A stretch of 64,000 nt of DNA from Oceanomicrobium pacificus (lineage in GTDB: Bacteria; Pseudomonadota; Alphaproteobacteria; Rhodobacterales; Rhodobacteraceae). The position numbers and the translations under genes were made by a program. Where the stretch lies: the NCBI RefSeq assembly GCF_009833495.1, contig NZ_WUWG01000008.1:62001-126000 (forward strand), read 5' to 3'. This document shows positions 43,343 to 52,282 of the stretch, one piece after another. Numbering within the stretch: the stretch's first letter is position 1; every line of letters starts with the position of its first letter. The notes beneath the pieces were generated by a model, which saw nothing but the letters and a program-made list of their open reading frames with translations, was not told the DNA's origin and did no database searches.

Positions 43343-44227
43343 TCATCCGGCTGCGGCGAGCACCCGCCCCGCCACGGCATCGAGCTTGGCGACCAGCGCC
43401 GGATCACGCTCTGCCGGCTGGGTCAGGATCGCATATTCCAGCGCCCGGTCGCAGCCATGCGGGCAGGCGTCACGGGTGGCGCCGAGAAGCGACGGAAGCC
43501 GGGCCACCATGTCCCGTGCCTTGTCGGCATTGCCAAAGAGCGTGCGGATAATGTCGTTCACATCCACCTCGCCATGGTCGGGATGCCAGCTGTCATAGTC
43601 GGTGATCATGGCAACGGAGGCGTAGCAGATCTCCGCCTCGCGGGCGAGTTTCGCTTCGGGCATGTTGGTCATGCCGATCACGTCACAGCCCCAGACCTCC
43701 CGGTAGAGGCGGCTTTCGGCGAGCGTGGAGAATTGCGGTCCCTCCATCGCCAGGTAGGTGCCGCCACGGTGTGTTGTGATGCCCGCCGCGCGTGCCGCGG
43801 CCTCCGCCGCGTCGCCGAGCCGCGGGCATGTCGGATGGGCGACCGAGACATGGCCGACACAACCCGCGCCGAAGAAGCTCTTCTCGCGCGCAAAAGTGCG
43901 GTCGATGAACTGGTCGACGATCACGAAATCGCCCGGCGCCATCTCCTCGCGGAAACTGCCGCAGGCGGAGACGGAGAAGATGTCGGTGACGCCCAGCCGC
44001 TTCATGCTGTCGATATTGGCGCGGTAGTTGATCGAGCTTGGGCTCTGGACATGACCCCGCCCGTGGCGCGGCAGGAAGGCCATGCGCACCCCGTCGAGCC
44101 GTCCGGTCAGGATCTCGTCCGACGCGTCGCCCCAGGGGCTGTCGACCGATTGCCAGGTCGCCTCTTCGAGCCCGTCGATCTGGTAGAGGCCGGAGCCGCC
44201 GATGATGCCGATGCAGGTGTCCGTCAT
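43343..44227 (-). CDS. mtnP: S-methyl-5'-thioadenosine phosphorylase
   Basis: A 294-residue purine nucleoside phosphorylase family member that splits methylthioadenosine, a by-product of polyamine or homoserine-lactone synthesis, into adenine and methylthioribose-1-phosphate. Visible motifs: IGIIGGSGLYQIDGL at the start, LPRHGRGHVQSPSSINYRAN, GTYLAMEGPQFSTLAESRLY, and VIGMTNMPEAKLAREAEICY. It is 12 bases after the flavin reductase-like gene. Product adenine can go to Apt encoded two genes downstream. Confidence 0.95.
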   Translation of the reverse strand: MTDTCIGIIGGSGLYQIDGLEEATWQSVDSPWGDASDEILTGRLDGVRMAFLPRHGRGHVQSPSSINYRANIDSMKRLGVTDIFSVSACGSFREEMAPGDFVIVDQFIDRTFAREKSFFGAGCVGHVSVAHPTCPRLGDAAEAAARAAGITTHRGGTYLAMEGPQFSTLAESRLYREVWGCDVIGMTNMPEAKLAREAEICYASVAMITDYDSWHPDHGEVDVNDIIRTLFGNADKARDMVARLPSLLGATRDACPHGCDRALEYAILTQPAERDPALVAKLDAVAGRVLAAAG

Positions 44228-44239
44228 GGGAGGGCTCCG

Positions 44240-44851
44240 TCAGGTCTGGCCGGGGCGGTTCAGGGGAAAGAGCGTCTCGACCGCGGCATAGTCGCGATAG
44301 CCGAGCCGCGAGAGCGGCTTGTAGAGCGTCAGGTCGATCATCCCGTTGACCAGAACCTCGTCCCGGATGTGGATGCCGGTGACCTGCCCGATGGTCATAA
44401 CATTGGTCTCGCCCGGCAGGTCGATGATCTTCCAGACCTTGCATTCGAGGGCTGCGGGCGCCTCCGCCACGAAGGGCGGCGCGACGGTGCGGCTCTCGCC
44501 CTTGGTCAGTCCGGCCAGCGCATATTCGTCGACCCCGGCCTCATAGGCGCCGGAGCTTTTGTTCATCGCATCCCGCAGCGCGTAGGAGACGATGCTGACG
44601 GTAAATTCGCCGGTCTCGCGCAGGTTGGCGATCGTGTCCTTCACACCGCCGATGCCGACCTTTTCGCCGGTGGAACTGTACATGATCATCGGCGGCGTAT
44701 CGGCCACGGCGTTGAAGAAACTATAGGGTGCGAGATTGGCATTGCCATCCGCGTCGAGCGTGGAAATCCAGCCGATCGGGCGCGGCGCGACGATGGCCTT
44801 GAACGGGTTGTGCGGCAGACCGTGATCGCCCGTGTCGGACCGGTAGAACAT
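44240..44851 (-). CDS. flavin reductase-like FMN-binding protein
   Basis: A 203-residue protein of the flavin-reductase-like split-barrel family that binds FMN. The start at 44851 (MFYRSDTGDHGLPHNPFKAI) leads straight into VAPRPIGWISTLDADGNANL and APYSFFNAVADTPPMIMYSS, the FMN site. The rest has VKDTIANLRETGEFTVSIVS. It probably uses or supplies reduced flavin but no partner oxygenase is adjacent. First gene of the leftward mtnP-apt set, with a GGAG site. Confidence 0.88.
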   Translation of the reverse strand: MFYRSDTGDHGLPHNPFKAIVAPRPIGWISTLDADGNANLAPYSFFNAVADTPPMIMYSSTGEKVGIGGVKDTIANLRETGEFTVSIVSYALRDAMNKSSGAYEAGVDEYALAGLTKGESRTVAPPFVAEAPAALECKVWKIIDLPGETNVMTIGQVTGIHIRDEVLVNGMIDLTLYKPLSRLGYRDYAAVETLFPLNRPGQT

Positions 44852-45012
44852 GTGCGGGGCTCCGTTTCTTCGTTTGCGCCCATTGCTAAGGCCGTGTAAG
44901 CCGGATGTCGAGGCATCTCGGACAGGGGCAGGGCAATGTTGGGAACGGTTTGGCGACGGCGCCACTGAACGGACGCACCCCCGCCTGACCACGCCCCGGA
45001 GCCCTTCCCCGC

Positions 45013-45534
45013 ATGCTTTCCATCACCACAGAAACCGACGACGACTGGTACGAGGTCGAGGCGCTCTATGACCTCTGCTTCGCGCCCGGCCGATCGGCGT
45101 TGAGTTCCTACCGGCTGCGCGAAGGCGTGGCGCCGGTGGCGGCACTCAGCCGCGTCGCGCGGGACGATTACGGGTCGGTCGCCGGTGCGATTCGCTACTG
45201 GCCGGTCCGGATCGGAGACAGCGGCGCACCTGCGCTTCTGCTCGGACCCGTGGCGGTCCACCCGACCCATCAGGGCGAGGGGCTCGGGGGCGGTCTGATC
45301 CGCGAAAGCCTGTCCGGGGCCGGAGCGCTCGGATGGCAGCGGGTGCTGCTCGTGGGCGACGAGCCCTATTACGGGCGGTTCGGCTTTTCACGCGCTGCGG
45401 CCCGGTCGCTCGACTTTCCGCCGCCGACGAACCCCGACCGGCTTCTGGCGCGCGGTCTGGTGGACGGCGCGTTTGACGACGTAGCGGGGCTGGTGCGCGG
45501 CTGGGGGGATGGTCCGGTCGCGCCGCAGGGCTGA
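45013..45534 (+). CDS. GNAT-family N-acetyltransferase (YhbS-like)
   Basis: A 173-residue acetyltransferase. After ETDDDWYEVEALYDLCFAPG, the acetyl-CoA binding core is LLLGPVAVHPTHQGEGLGGG, followed by LIRESLSGAGALGWQRVLLV and the GDEPYYGRFGFSRAA stretch shared with YhbS-like proteins. A single gene between divergent and convergent neighbours. Substrate unknown. Confidence 0.88.
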   Translation: MLSITTETDDDWYEVEALYDLCFAPGRSALSSYRLREGVAPVAALSRVARDDYGSVAGAIRYWPVRIGDSGAPALLLGPVAVHPTHQGEGLGGGLIRESLSGAGALGWQRVLLVGDEPYYGRFGFSRAAARSLDFPPPTNPDRLLARGLVDGAFDDVAGLVRGWGDGPVAPQG

Positions 45535-45546
45535 CCGGCGCGGCGG

Positions 45547-47814
45547 TCAGTCGGGCGTGTCGAGCGGCGGCAGGTTCCGAATATAGTCCGACAGGGCAGG
45601 CCGCACCGATTGTGCGCCGTCCGAGATCGCACGGTCGATCACCGCGCGGGCATCCGCGATATTGGCGCGGCGCAGCAGATGCTTGACCGGACCGATGGAG
45701 GCCGGACGCATCGAGAGGTTCCGAAGCCCCATGGCGACAAAAGCCAGCGCATCGATGGGACGGCCCGCATCCTCGCCGCAGAAGGAGACCGGCGTGCCGA
45801 GCGCGTCGCAGCGTTTCGCGATATGTTCGATGAAGGTCAGGAAGCTGACATTGAGCGTGTCATAGCGGCGCCGGACGCGTTCATTCTCGCGGTCGGCGGC
45901 GAAGAAGAACTGTTTCAGGTCATTGCCGCCGATCGACAGGAAGTCGACCATGCGGAAGAACCGGTCCGGCGCATAGGCAAGGCTCGGCGTCTCCAGCATC
46001 GCGCCGATCCGCAGCAGCTCGGGCGTGACATGGCCGAGCGACCGTTCGCGGTGCACCTCGTCGAGCAGCCGCTTGCGGGCTTCGATGAACTCGTCCATCT
46101 GCGCGACGAAGGGGAACATGACGTTGAGCGGGCGGCCTTTCGCGCCGCGCAGGAGCGCCTGCAACTGCATCCGCATGACGCCACCGCGGTCGAGGCCGAG
46201 CCGGATGGCCCGCCAGCCCATCGCCGGGTTCGGCTCGTCGGTGCGGCGCATGTAGGGCAGCACCTTGTCCGACCCGATATCGAGCGTGCGGAAGGTGACG
46301 GGCCGGCCGTCGGCCGCGTCGAGCACGCGCGAATAGAGATCGGCCTGTTCGGAGCGCCGCGGGACCGAGGCGCGCAACAGGAACTGCAACTCGGTACGGT
46401 AGAGCCCGACGCCCTCCGCGCCCGAGCCCTTCAGGCTGGGCAGGTCGGCCATCAGACCCGCATTCATGCACAGGCTCACGGTCACATCATCGCGTGACCG
46501 CGCCGGGCGGTCGCGCAGGCGGGTATAGACCTCTGCGGCCTGAGCGTTCATCGCGATCTTCTCGCGGAAGGCCTTGATGACGCTTTCCTCGGGGCGCAGA
46601 TGCGCCAGCCCCTGATCCCCGTCGACAAGGATCGGGTCGCCGTTCAGCGCTTCGCGGGTGATTCGCGGCGCCTGGATGACAAGCGGGATCGCGAGCGCGC
46701 GAGCGACAATGGCCGCGTGGGAGCCGACCGAGCCTTCCTCCAGCACCACGCCGCGGATTTTGGACCCGTAGTCGAGCAACTCGCCGGGACCGATGTTGCG
46801 GGCCACGAGGATCGCGTTGCGCGGGATCTCGGCCTCGGCATCCGCGCCGCGGCCGGTCAGGATGCGCAGCAGCCGGTTGGACAGATCATCCAGATCGTGC
46901 AGCCGTTCCCGCAGGTAGGGGTCGGGCACGCGGGCCATGCGGGTGCGGGTCGCGGACTGTTCCTTCTCCACCGCCACCTCGGCGGCCAGACCGCTGTCGA
47001 TCCCGTCCTCCATGCGGCGCAGCCAGCCCTTGTCATGGGCGAACATGCGGAAGGTTTCCAGAACCTCGCGATGCTCGCCTTTCACCATGGCGGCATCGGT
47101 GGCGAGCATCTCGTCCACGTCGCGGCGCAGGACCTCCATGGCTTCGTGCAGGCGGGCTTTCTCCGATGCCGGATCGTCCGCCACCGGGTTGGAGATGACG
47201 ATTTGCGCCTCGTGCAGGTAGACGACGCCTTCGGCCACGCCCTCCTGACCGACAACGCCACGGGCGAAGAAGGGCCGGCGGTGCGGGGCGGCCATGGCCA
47301 TGGAACCGGGACCGGTAAACGCGCCCAGTTCGGTCATCTCGGCGATCACCATGGCGACCACTTCAAGCCCGTAGACCTCATCCTCGGTATAGTTGCGCGA
47401 CGCCTTGTTCTGGATGACGAGCACGCCGAGCACTTCGCCCAGCCGCTGGATCGGCACCCCGAGGAAGGAGGAATAGCGTTCCTCCCCGGTCTCGGGCATG
47501 TAGCGGAAGCCCGGCATCGAGGGCGCATCGGGCACATTGATCGGGGTGGCGGTCTCGGCGATGATGCCGACGAGCCCCTCGCCCACGCGCATCCGCGTCT
47601 CGTGGACGGCTTCCTTTTTCAGGCCCTCGGTGGCGCAGAGCTCCAGCGTCGTCTCGTCGCGGCGCAGATAGATCGAGCAGACCTCCGCCACCAGCGAGGA
47701 GGCGATCAGGGTCGTGATCCGGTCGAGCCGTTCCTGCCCTTCGCCGGCTTCGGCCAGCGTGTTGCGCAGGCGCTTGAGCAAGACGCGGGATTCAACGCCC
47801 TTCTTATCTGCCAT
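45547..47814 (-). CDS. ptsP: phosphoenolpyruvate-protein phosphotransferase PtsP (enzyme I-Ntr)
   Basis: A 755-residue enzyme I of the nitrogen PTS, which takes phosphate from PEP and passes it to NPr (PtsO). A GAF domain covers residues about 1-165; the phospho-accepting His366 lies in GSVGSHAAIVARALAIP; the PEP-binding TIM barrel has TFRTLDIGSDKVLPY, a metal-binding SIGGNDLKQFFFAADREN, and SFCGEDAGRP with the general-acid cysteine. The GAF domain suggests sensing of a small metabolite such as glutamine. It starts 18 bases after the lysC stop; ptsO and ptsN are not in the window. Confidence 0.96.
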   Translation of the reverse strand: MADKKGVESRVLLKRLRNTLAEAGEGQERLDRITTLIASSLVAEVCSIYLRRDETTLELCATEGLKKEAVHETRMRVGEGLVGIIAETATPINVPDAPSMPGFRYMPETGEERYSSFLGVPIQRLGEVLGVLVIQNKASRNYTEDEVYGLEVVAMVIAEMTELGAFTGPGSMAMAAPHRRPFFARGVVGQEGVAEGVVYLHEAQIVISNPVADDPASEKARLHEAMEVLRRDVDEMLATDAAMVKGEHREVLETFRMFAHDKGWLRRMEDGIDSGLAAEVAVEKEQSATRTRMARVPDPYLRERLHDLDDLSNRLLRILTGRGADAEAEIPRNAILVARNIGPGELLDYGSKIRGVVLEEGSVGSHAAIVARALAIPLVIQAPRITREALNGDPILVDGDQGLAHLRPEESVIKAFREKIAMNAQAAEVYTRLRDRPARSRDDVTVSLCMNAGLMADLPSLKGSGAEGVGLYRTELQFLLRASVPRRSEQADLYSRVLDAADGRPVTFRTLDIGSDKVLPYMRRTDEPNPAMGWRAIRLGLDRGGVMRMQLQALLRGAKGRPLNVMFPFVAQMDEFIEARKRLLDEVHRERSLGHVTPELLRIGAMLETPSLAYAPDRFFRMVDFLSIGGNDLKQFFFAADRENERVRRRYDTLNVSFLTFIEHIAKRCDALGTPVSFCGEDAGRPIDALAFVAMGLRNLSMRPASIGPVKHLLRRANIADARAVIDRAISDGAQSVRPALSDYIRNLPPLDTPD

Positions 47815-47832
47815 TGTGCCCCATGTCCCGGT

Positions 47833-49083
47833 TCAGGGTGCCTTTTCGAGTTCGAAAGCATCATGCAGGGACTGCACGGCGAGTTCCAGATATTTGCGGT
47901 CGATCAGCACCGAGACCTTGATCTCGGACGTGGTGATGACCTTGATGTTGACCCCGTCAGCGGCAAGGGCGGCGAACATCTTGCGCGCAACGCCGGTGTG
48001 CGAGCGCATGCCGATGCCCACGATGGACACTTTGGCGACGTCCGGATCGGCTTCCAGTTCGCGGTAGTTGATCGTGCCTGCGGTCTTGGCATTTTCGAGC
48101 GCCTGGCTTGCACGCGGCACATCGTCGACAGCGAGCGAGAAGGTCATGTCGGTGCGCCCCTCCTCGGAGATGTTCTGCACGATCATGTCCACATTGATCG
48201 CCGCATCCGACAGCGCCCCGAAAATCGCCGCGGCGATGCCGGGCCGGTCGGCCACGCTGATCAGGGTCATTTTCGCTTCGTCGCGCGAATAGGCCACGCC
48301 GGAGACAACATTGCTTTCCATGATTTCTTCCTCATCACACACCAGCGTGCCGGGCAGATCCTCGAAGGAACTGAGCACCTGGAGCCGCACCTTGTAGCGC
48401 ATGGCCAGTTCGACCGACCGGGTTTGCAGGACCTTGGCCCCGAGCGACGCCAGCTCCAGCATTTCCTCGTAGGCGATGCGGTCGAGCTTGCGGGCCTTGG
48501 GGGTGATCCGGGGGTCGGTCGTGTAGACCCCGTCCACGTCGGTATAGATATCGCAGCGTTCCGCGCCGAGCGCGGCGGCAAAGGCGACCGCGGTCGTGTC
48601 CGACCCGCCGCGACCAAGCGTGGTGATCCGGCCATCCGGGCCGACACCCTGGAAGCCCGCGATCACCGCATGCAGCCCCTCGTCGAACTTGCGGTCGAGA
48701 TTGGCGGTCTCGATCTCCTCGATCCGGGCCGCGCCGTGGGCGTTGGTCGTGCGGACAGGCACCTGCCAGCCGAGCCAGCTGCGCGCAGGCACGCCCAACT
48801 CCTGCAAGGTGAGCGCCATCAGCCCCGCGGTGACCTGCTCGCCCGAGGCGACGACGGCATCATATTCCCGCGCATCATAGAGCCCGGGCGCATTGGCACC
48901 CGGCGGATTGGCCGCGTCGCGCACCCAGCCCACGAGTTCATTGGTCTTGCCCGACATGGCCGAGACGATGACGGCCACCTCGTACCCGTTGTCGACCTCC
49001 CGTTTGACGCGCGCCGCCGCATTGCGGATACGCTCGAGATCTGCGACGGAGGTTCCGCCGAATTTCATCACCAGACGGGGCAT
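47833..49083 (-). CDS. lysC: aspartate kinase
   Basis: A 416-residue aspartokinase starting the lysine, threonine and methionine pathway. The kinase domain opens with MPRLVMKFGGTSVADLERI, has TLGRGGSDTTAVAFAAALGA and CDIYTDVDGVYTTDPR; two ACT domains follow (about 265-416; ISVADRPGIAAAIFGALSDA and VGIGMRSHTGVARKMFAALA) and should bind lysine and/or threonine as feedback inhibitor. An ATG three codons upstream is an alternative start. Same strand as ptsP, the adjacent downstream gene. Confidence 0.97.
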   Translation of the reverse strand: MPRLVMKFGGTSVADLERIRNAAARVKREVDNGYEVAVIVSAMSGKTNELVGWVRDAANPPGANAPGLYDAREYDAVVASGEQVTAGLMALTLQELGVPARSWLGWQVPVRTTNAHGAARIEEIETANLDRKFDEGLHAVIAGFQGVGPDGRITTLGRGGSDTTAVAFAAALGAERCDIYTDVDGVYTTDPRITPKARKLDRIAYEEMLELASLGAKVLQTRSVELAMRYKVRLQVLSSFEDLPGTLVCDEEEIMESNVVSGVAYSRDEAKMTLISVADRPGIAAAIFGALSDAAINVDMIVQNISEEGRTDMTFSLAVDDVPRASQALENAKTAGTINYRELEADPDVAKVSIVGIGMRSHTGVARKMFAALAADGVNIKVITTSEIKVSVLIDRKYLELAVQSLHDAFELEKAP

Positions 49084-49206
49084 GGAAGGCACTTTCGCGC
49101 TGAGAAACGGGCAATTTGCGCGCCTCTCTTACCGGCAAGGGGTGTGCAGCGCAAGATATGTGCGCCGCGACGATTGGACCTCCGGCTTGGCGGAGCGCCC
49201 GGGACG

Positions 49207-49653
49207 TCAGTTGGTGCGCCGGGTCGACCAAGGAAGCGGCAGGACCGGCACGCCCTCCTCGACCAGTTCGCGGGCCTCGGACGGTTTGGCCTCCCCGATG
49301 ATCGGGCGGTCGGTGGCTTCCCCATGGTGGATCGCGCGGGCTTCGGCTGCGAAATTGCGGCCGACATTCTCCGCGCTTGCCTCGACCTTGGCGCGCAGCT
49401 CTGCAATTGCCTTTTCCACCGGATTTCGCGGGGCGGAGAGCATCGGAGCCGGCGACTCGTCCTTGGGCGCATCGACTGATTTGTTGCCCTTGGCCGCCAC
49501 GCCGGGCGCCATGATGGCCTTCGTCACATCGGGCGAACCGCAGACCGCACAGGCAACATGGCCGGCGGCCTGCAGCCGGTCGAAATCGGCGCTGGAGCCG
49601 AACCAGCTGTCAAAAGCGTGGCCGTCGCTGCATTTCAGGGCGTAGCGGATCAT
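49207..49653 (-). CDS. DUF1178 family protein
   Basis: A 148-residue member of DUF1178, a family of unknown function common in Alpha- and Betaproteobacteria. The start MIRYALKCSDGHAFDSWFGS and the CxxC of ACAVCGSPDVTKAIMAPGVA form a likely zinc ribbon at residues 8-50. The second half is helical (NPVEKAIAELRAKVEASAEN) and the C-terminus ends in EEGVPVLPLPW, another family hallmark. Divergent from phoR and upstream of lysC on the same strand. Confidence 0.9.
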   Translation of the reverse strand: MIRYALKCSDGHAFDSWFGSSADFDRLQAAGHVACAVCGSPDVTKAIMAPGVAAKGNKSVDAPKDESPAPMLSAPRNPVEKAIAELRAKVEASAENVGRNFAAEARAIHHGEATDRPIIGEAKPSEARELVEEGVPVLPLPWSTRRTN

Positions 49654-49663
49654 TCGAGGCTCG

Positions 49664-49681
49664 TCGTCAAATCAGTGTCGC
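49664..49681 (+). promoter_or_regulatory. possible weak PHO box before phoR
   Basis: TCGTCAA-ATCA-GTGTCGC gives two TGTC-like units 11 bases apart, the PhoB spacing, with an AT-rich stretch (TATACATATAGG) just downstream. Conservation is poorer than in the box before pstS. Confidence 0.35.
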
Positions 49682-49752
49682 AATATACATATAGGCTAAC
49701 GCGCTGATCGCAATGGGCGGTCGGCACCCGAGAGGAGCGCCCGGACAGGGGA

Positions 49753-51051
49753 ATGACGGCACGATATTGGGCATTCGCACTAGCGGCTTTCTGTGCCGCG
49801 ACGGTCGCCGCGGCGCTGACGGCGCTGGGCGCTCCCGCGGCGATCGTGTTCCTGCTGGTGCTGGCAATGTTCGTTCTCGCCGGTCTGGTGCTGGAGGTGG
49901 TGCTCTACCGCACGGAACCCGAAGAGGCCCCCGAAGAGCCGCCCGCGACGCTCAACGAGGCGCTGCCCGCTGGCTTCGGCCGCGCGATGCTGGAACAGAT
50001 GCCGACGCCAATCCTTGTCATCTCCGGCCGCGGGCGGATCACCTATGCCAATCCGGCCGCCACGGCGACCCTGCCGCGTGTCCGGTTGGACGGGCATTTC
50101 TCCGAACTGTTCCGCGCGCCCGCCTTTGTCGAGGCCGTCACGGAAACCGCCCGCGACGGCCAGCCGCGCGATGTGGAATTCACTGTCTATCAGGACCGGG
50201 AGATGTATTTCGAGGCGCGGGCCGTCGCTCTGCCGGACGGCGGGGATCTCGGCACCGGCCAGGTGCTCGTCCAGATCGAGGACCGCACAAAGGCGCATCG
50301 CGCAGAGGCGCAGCGCCGCGATTTTCTGGCCAATGCCAGCCACGAATTGCGCACGCCGCTGGCGTCGGTGCTCGGCTATGTCGAGACGCTGATGGGCCAT
50401 GCGAAGGATGATCCGGACGCGCAGGAGCGGTTTCTGGCGATCATTTACCGGCAGGGCCAGCGGATGCAGCGTCTGGTCGAGGACCTGATGTCGCTCAACC
50501 GGATCGAGATGAACGAACATATCCGGCCCGACACGCTGTGCGATCCGGTCCAGATCGGGCGCGAGGTCTGCGCGGCACTGGCCCCGCTGGCCGAGGATAC
50601 CGGCGCCAGCCTGCACTGCGACCTGCCGGCGGAGGGCACGATCCTGATCGGCGATCAGGGGCAGATCTATCAGGTGATGACCAATCTGGTGTCCAACGCG
50701 CTGCGCTACGGCGGTGCCGGGGCCATGGTGCGCGTGCATCTGGCCGAAGCCGATCCGTCCTTTCCCAACATGCTTGGCATCACCGTGTCCGATACCGGTC
50801 CGGGCATCCCGCGCGACCAGCTCCACCGGTTGACCGAGCGGTTTTTCCGCGTCAGCGCCACGCAGAACCGCGACAAGGGCGGCACCGGTCTGGGGCTTGC
50901 TATCGTGAAACATATTCTTGCTCGCCACAGGGGCGAATTGCGGATCACGTCCATCCCCGGCGAAGGCAGCGATTTCACGGTCTGGCTGCCGCGGGACGAT
51001 TCTGTCGCAAAACCGGGTGATTCTGCGTTGGCGGCGCGAAAACCGGCCTGA
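49753..51051 (+). CDS. phoR: phosphate-regulon sensor histidine kinase PhoR
   Basis: A 432-residue histidine kinase. Two membrane helices (about 5-24 and 29-51) lead to an acidic linker, a PAS domain (75-180, PTPILVISGRGRITYANPAA), the phospho-accepting His197 in ANASHELRTPLASVLGYVET, and an ATPase domain with DQGQIYQVMTNLVSNALRYG, DTGPGIP and GGTGLGLAIVKHIL. Little sequence lies outside the membrane, as in PhoR proteins that sense through PstSCAB and PhoU rather than binding phosphate. First gene of the phosphate locus; pstS follows after a PHO box. Confidence 0.92.
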   Translation: MTARYWAFALAAFCAATVAAALTALGAPAAIVFLLVLAMFVLAGLVLEVVLYRTEPEEAPEEPPATLNEALPAGFGRAMLEQMPTPILVISGRGRITYANPAATATLPRVRLDGHFSELFRAPAFVEAVTETARDGQPRDVEFTVYQDREMYFEARAVALPDGGDLGTGQVLVQIEDRTKAHRAEAQRRDFLANASHELRTPLASVLGYVETLMGHAKDDPDAQERFLAIIYRQGQRMQRLVEDLMSLNRIEMNEHIRPDTLCDPVQIGREVCAALAPLAEDTGASLHCDLPAEGTILIGDQGQIYQVMTNLVSNALRYGGAGAMVRVHLAEADPSFPNMLGITVSDTGPGIPRDQLHRLTERFFRVSATQNRDKGGTGLGLAIVKHILARHRGELRITSIPGEGSDFTVWLPRDDSVAKPGDSALAARKPA

Positions 51052-51066
51052 TTTCAACCATCTGAC

Positions 51067-51084
51067 CTGTCATAAAACCGTCGC
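51067..51084 (+). promoter_or_regulatory. PHO box (PhoB site) upstream of pstS
   Basis: CTGTCAT-AAAA-CCGTCGC: two seven-base units in direct repeat, 11 bases apart, the standard PhoB arrangement; the first unit is a perfect match to the CTGTCAT consensus. A -10-like CAATAA is about ten bases downstream. It lies 101 bases before the pstS start. Confidence 0.85.
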
Positions 51085-51184
51085 TCCTTTGCAATAAAAG
51101 CGTGGCAGACGGCTCATAGGTTGCGCCCAGCACCGGTCATGCGGACCGGATGTGGAACGACCAAACCGAATACGGAGAAAACCC

Positions 51185-52165
51185 GTGAAATTCAGCTCGC
51201 TCACCGTTGCCGCTGTTGCCGTGACGCTCGCCGCTGGTGCCGCCCAGGCCCGCGACCAGATTCGCATCGTCGGCTCGTCTACCGTCTTCCCCTTCTCGAC
51301 CGCCGTGGCCGAGCAGTTCGGCAAGACCACCGACTTCAAGACGCCTGTCGTTGAATCGACGGGGTCCGGCGGCGGCCTCAAGCTCTTCTGCGCCGGTGTC
51401 GGTGTCGAGCATCCCGACATCACCAACGCGTCCCGCCGCATGAAAAAGACCGAATTCGAAACCTGCAACGGCAACGGCGTGACCGACATCGTTGAATCGA
51501 TGATCGGCTATGACGGCATCGTGGTCGCCAACGCGACCGGCGGTCCGGAATTTGCCCTGACCCGCGAACAGCTCGTCATCGCTCTGGCCGAGCAGGGCCC
51601 CAAGCCGATGATGTGGAATGAGGTTGACCCCTCGCTGCCCGCCACCAAGATCGAAGTGCTTGGCCCGCCACCCTCCTCCGGCACGCGGGACGCGTTCGAG
51701 GAACTGGTGATGGAAGAAGGCTGTGAAGGCGCCAACATCGAATGCGACGGCATCTCGATCCGTGAAGACGGCGTCTATGTCGAAGCCGGCGAGAACGACA
51801 ACCTGATCGTCTCCAAGCTGACCGCAAACCCGAACGCGCTCGGCATCTTCGGCTTCTCCTTCCTCGACCAGAACGCGGACAAGCTGAAGGGCGCCACCGT
51901 GGACGGTGTCGAGCCGACCTTCGAGAATATCGCGGCCGGTGACTATCCGGTTTCGCGCTCGCTCTACTACTACATCAAGGTCGCCCATGTGGGCGTCGTT
52001 CCGGGCATTGCCGAATATGCAGGCGAGTTCGCCTCCGACGCAGCGGCCGGTGAAGAGGGCTACCTCGTCGACAAGGGTCTGATCCCGCTGACCGAGGACC
52101 TGTTCGACGCCAATGCCGATGCCATCGCGAACCTGACCGTGATGACCGGAAACGAGTGGGACTGA
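51185..52165 (+). CDS. pstS: phosphate ABC transporter substrate-binding protein PstS
   Basis: A 326-residue periplasmic phosphate-binding protein. Signal peptide at 1-22 (MKFSSLTVAAVAVTLAAGAA, cut after AQA). Phosphate-binding loops are IVGSSTVFPFST, ESTGSGGGLKLFCAG and PPSSGTRDAFEELV. It starts with GTG after a GGAG site; an upstream ATG in frame overlaps the leader and was rejected. Cysteine pairs (LFCAG/ETCNG and EEGCEG/IECDG) suggest two disulfides. Transcribed from the PHO-box promoter; a hairpin after it probably lowers transcription into pstC. Confidence 0.96.
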   Translation: MKFSSLTVAAVAVTLAAGAAQARDQIRIVGSSTVFPFSTAVAEQFGKTTDFKTPVVESTGSGGGLKLFCAGVGVEHPDITNASRRMKKTEFETCNGNGVTDIVESMIGYDGIVVANATGGPEFALTREQLVIALAEQGPKPMMWNEVDPSLPATKIEVLGPPPSSGTRDAFEELVMEEGCEGANIECDGISIREDGVYVEAGENDNLIVSKLTANPNALGIFGFSFLDQNADKLKGATVDGVEPTFENIAAGDYPVSRSLYYYIKVAHVGVVPGIAEYAGEFASDAAAGEEGYLVDKGLIPLTEDLFDANADAIANLTVMTGNEWD

Positions 52166-52183
52166 GCGATCTTGTGATCCTTT

Positions 52184-52219
52184 GGCAGGGGCGCCGCGTG
52201 GCGTCCCTGCCTGTTTTTT
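52184..52219 (+). terminator. terminator/attenuator between pstS and pstC
   Basis: Twelve-base arms GGCAGGGGCGCC and GGCGTCCCTGCC pair with one wobble around GCGT, followed by TGTTTTTT. It lies 18 bases after the pstS stop and 64 before pstC, so partial termination would make more PstS than permease, as the stoichiometry demands. Confidence 0.88.
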
Positions 52220-52282
52220 GAAGACCCGTCTTCCCGAGGTGCGCAGCGGCGCAGGGATGACGGAGAAGACTGGAGAGACATT

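Noticed and set aside
46600-49479. A 959-codon plus-strand frame opposite ptsP, lysC and the DUF1178 gene.
   Set aside because: Antisense to three recognised proteins; no family resemblance.
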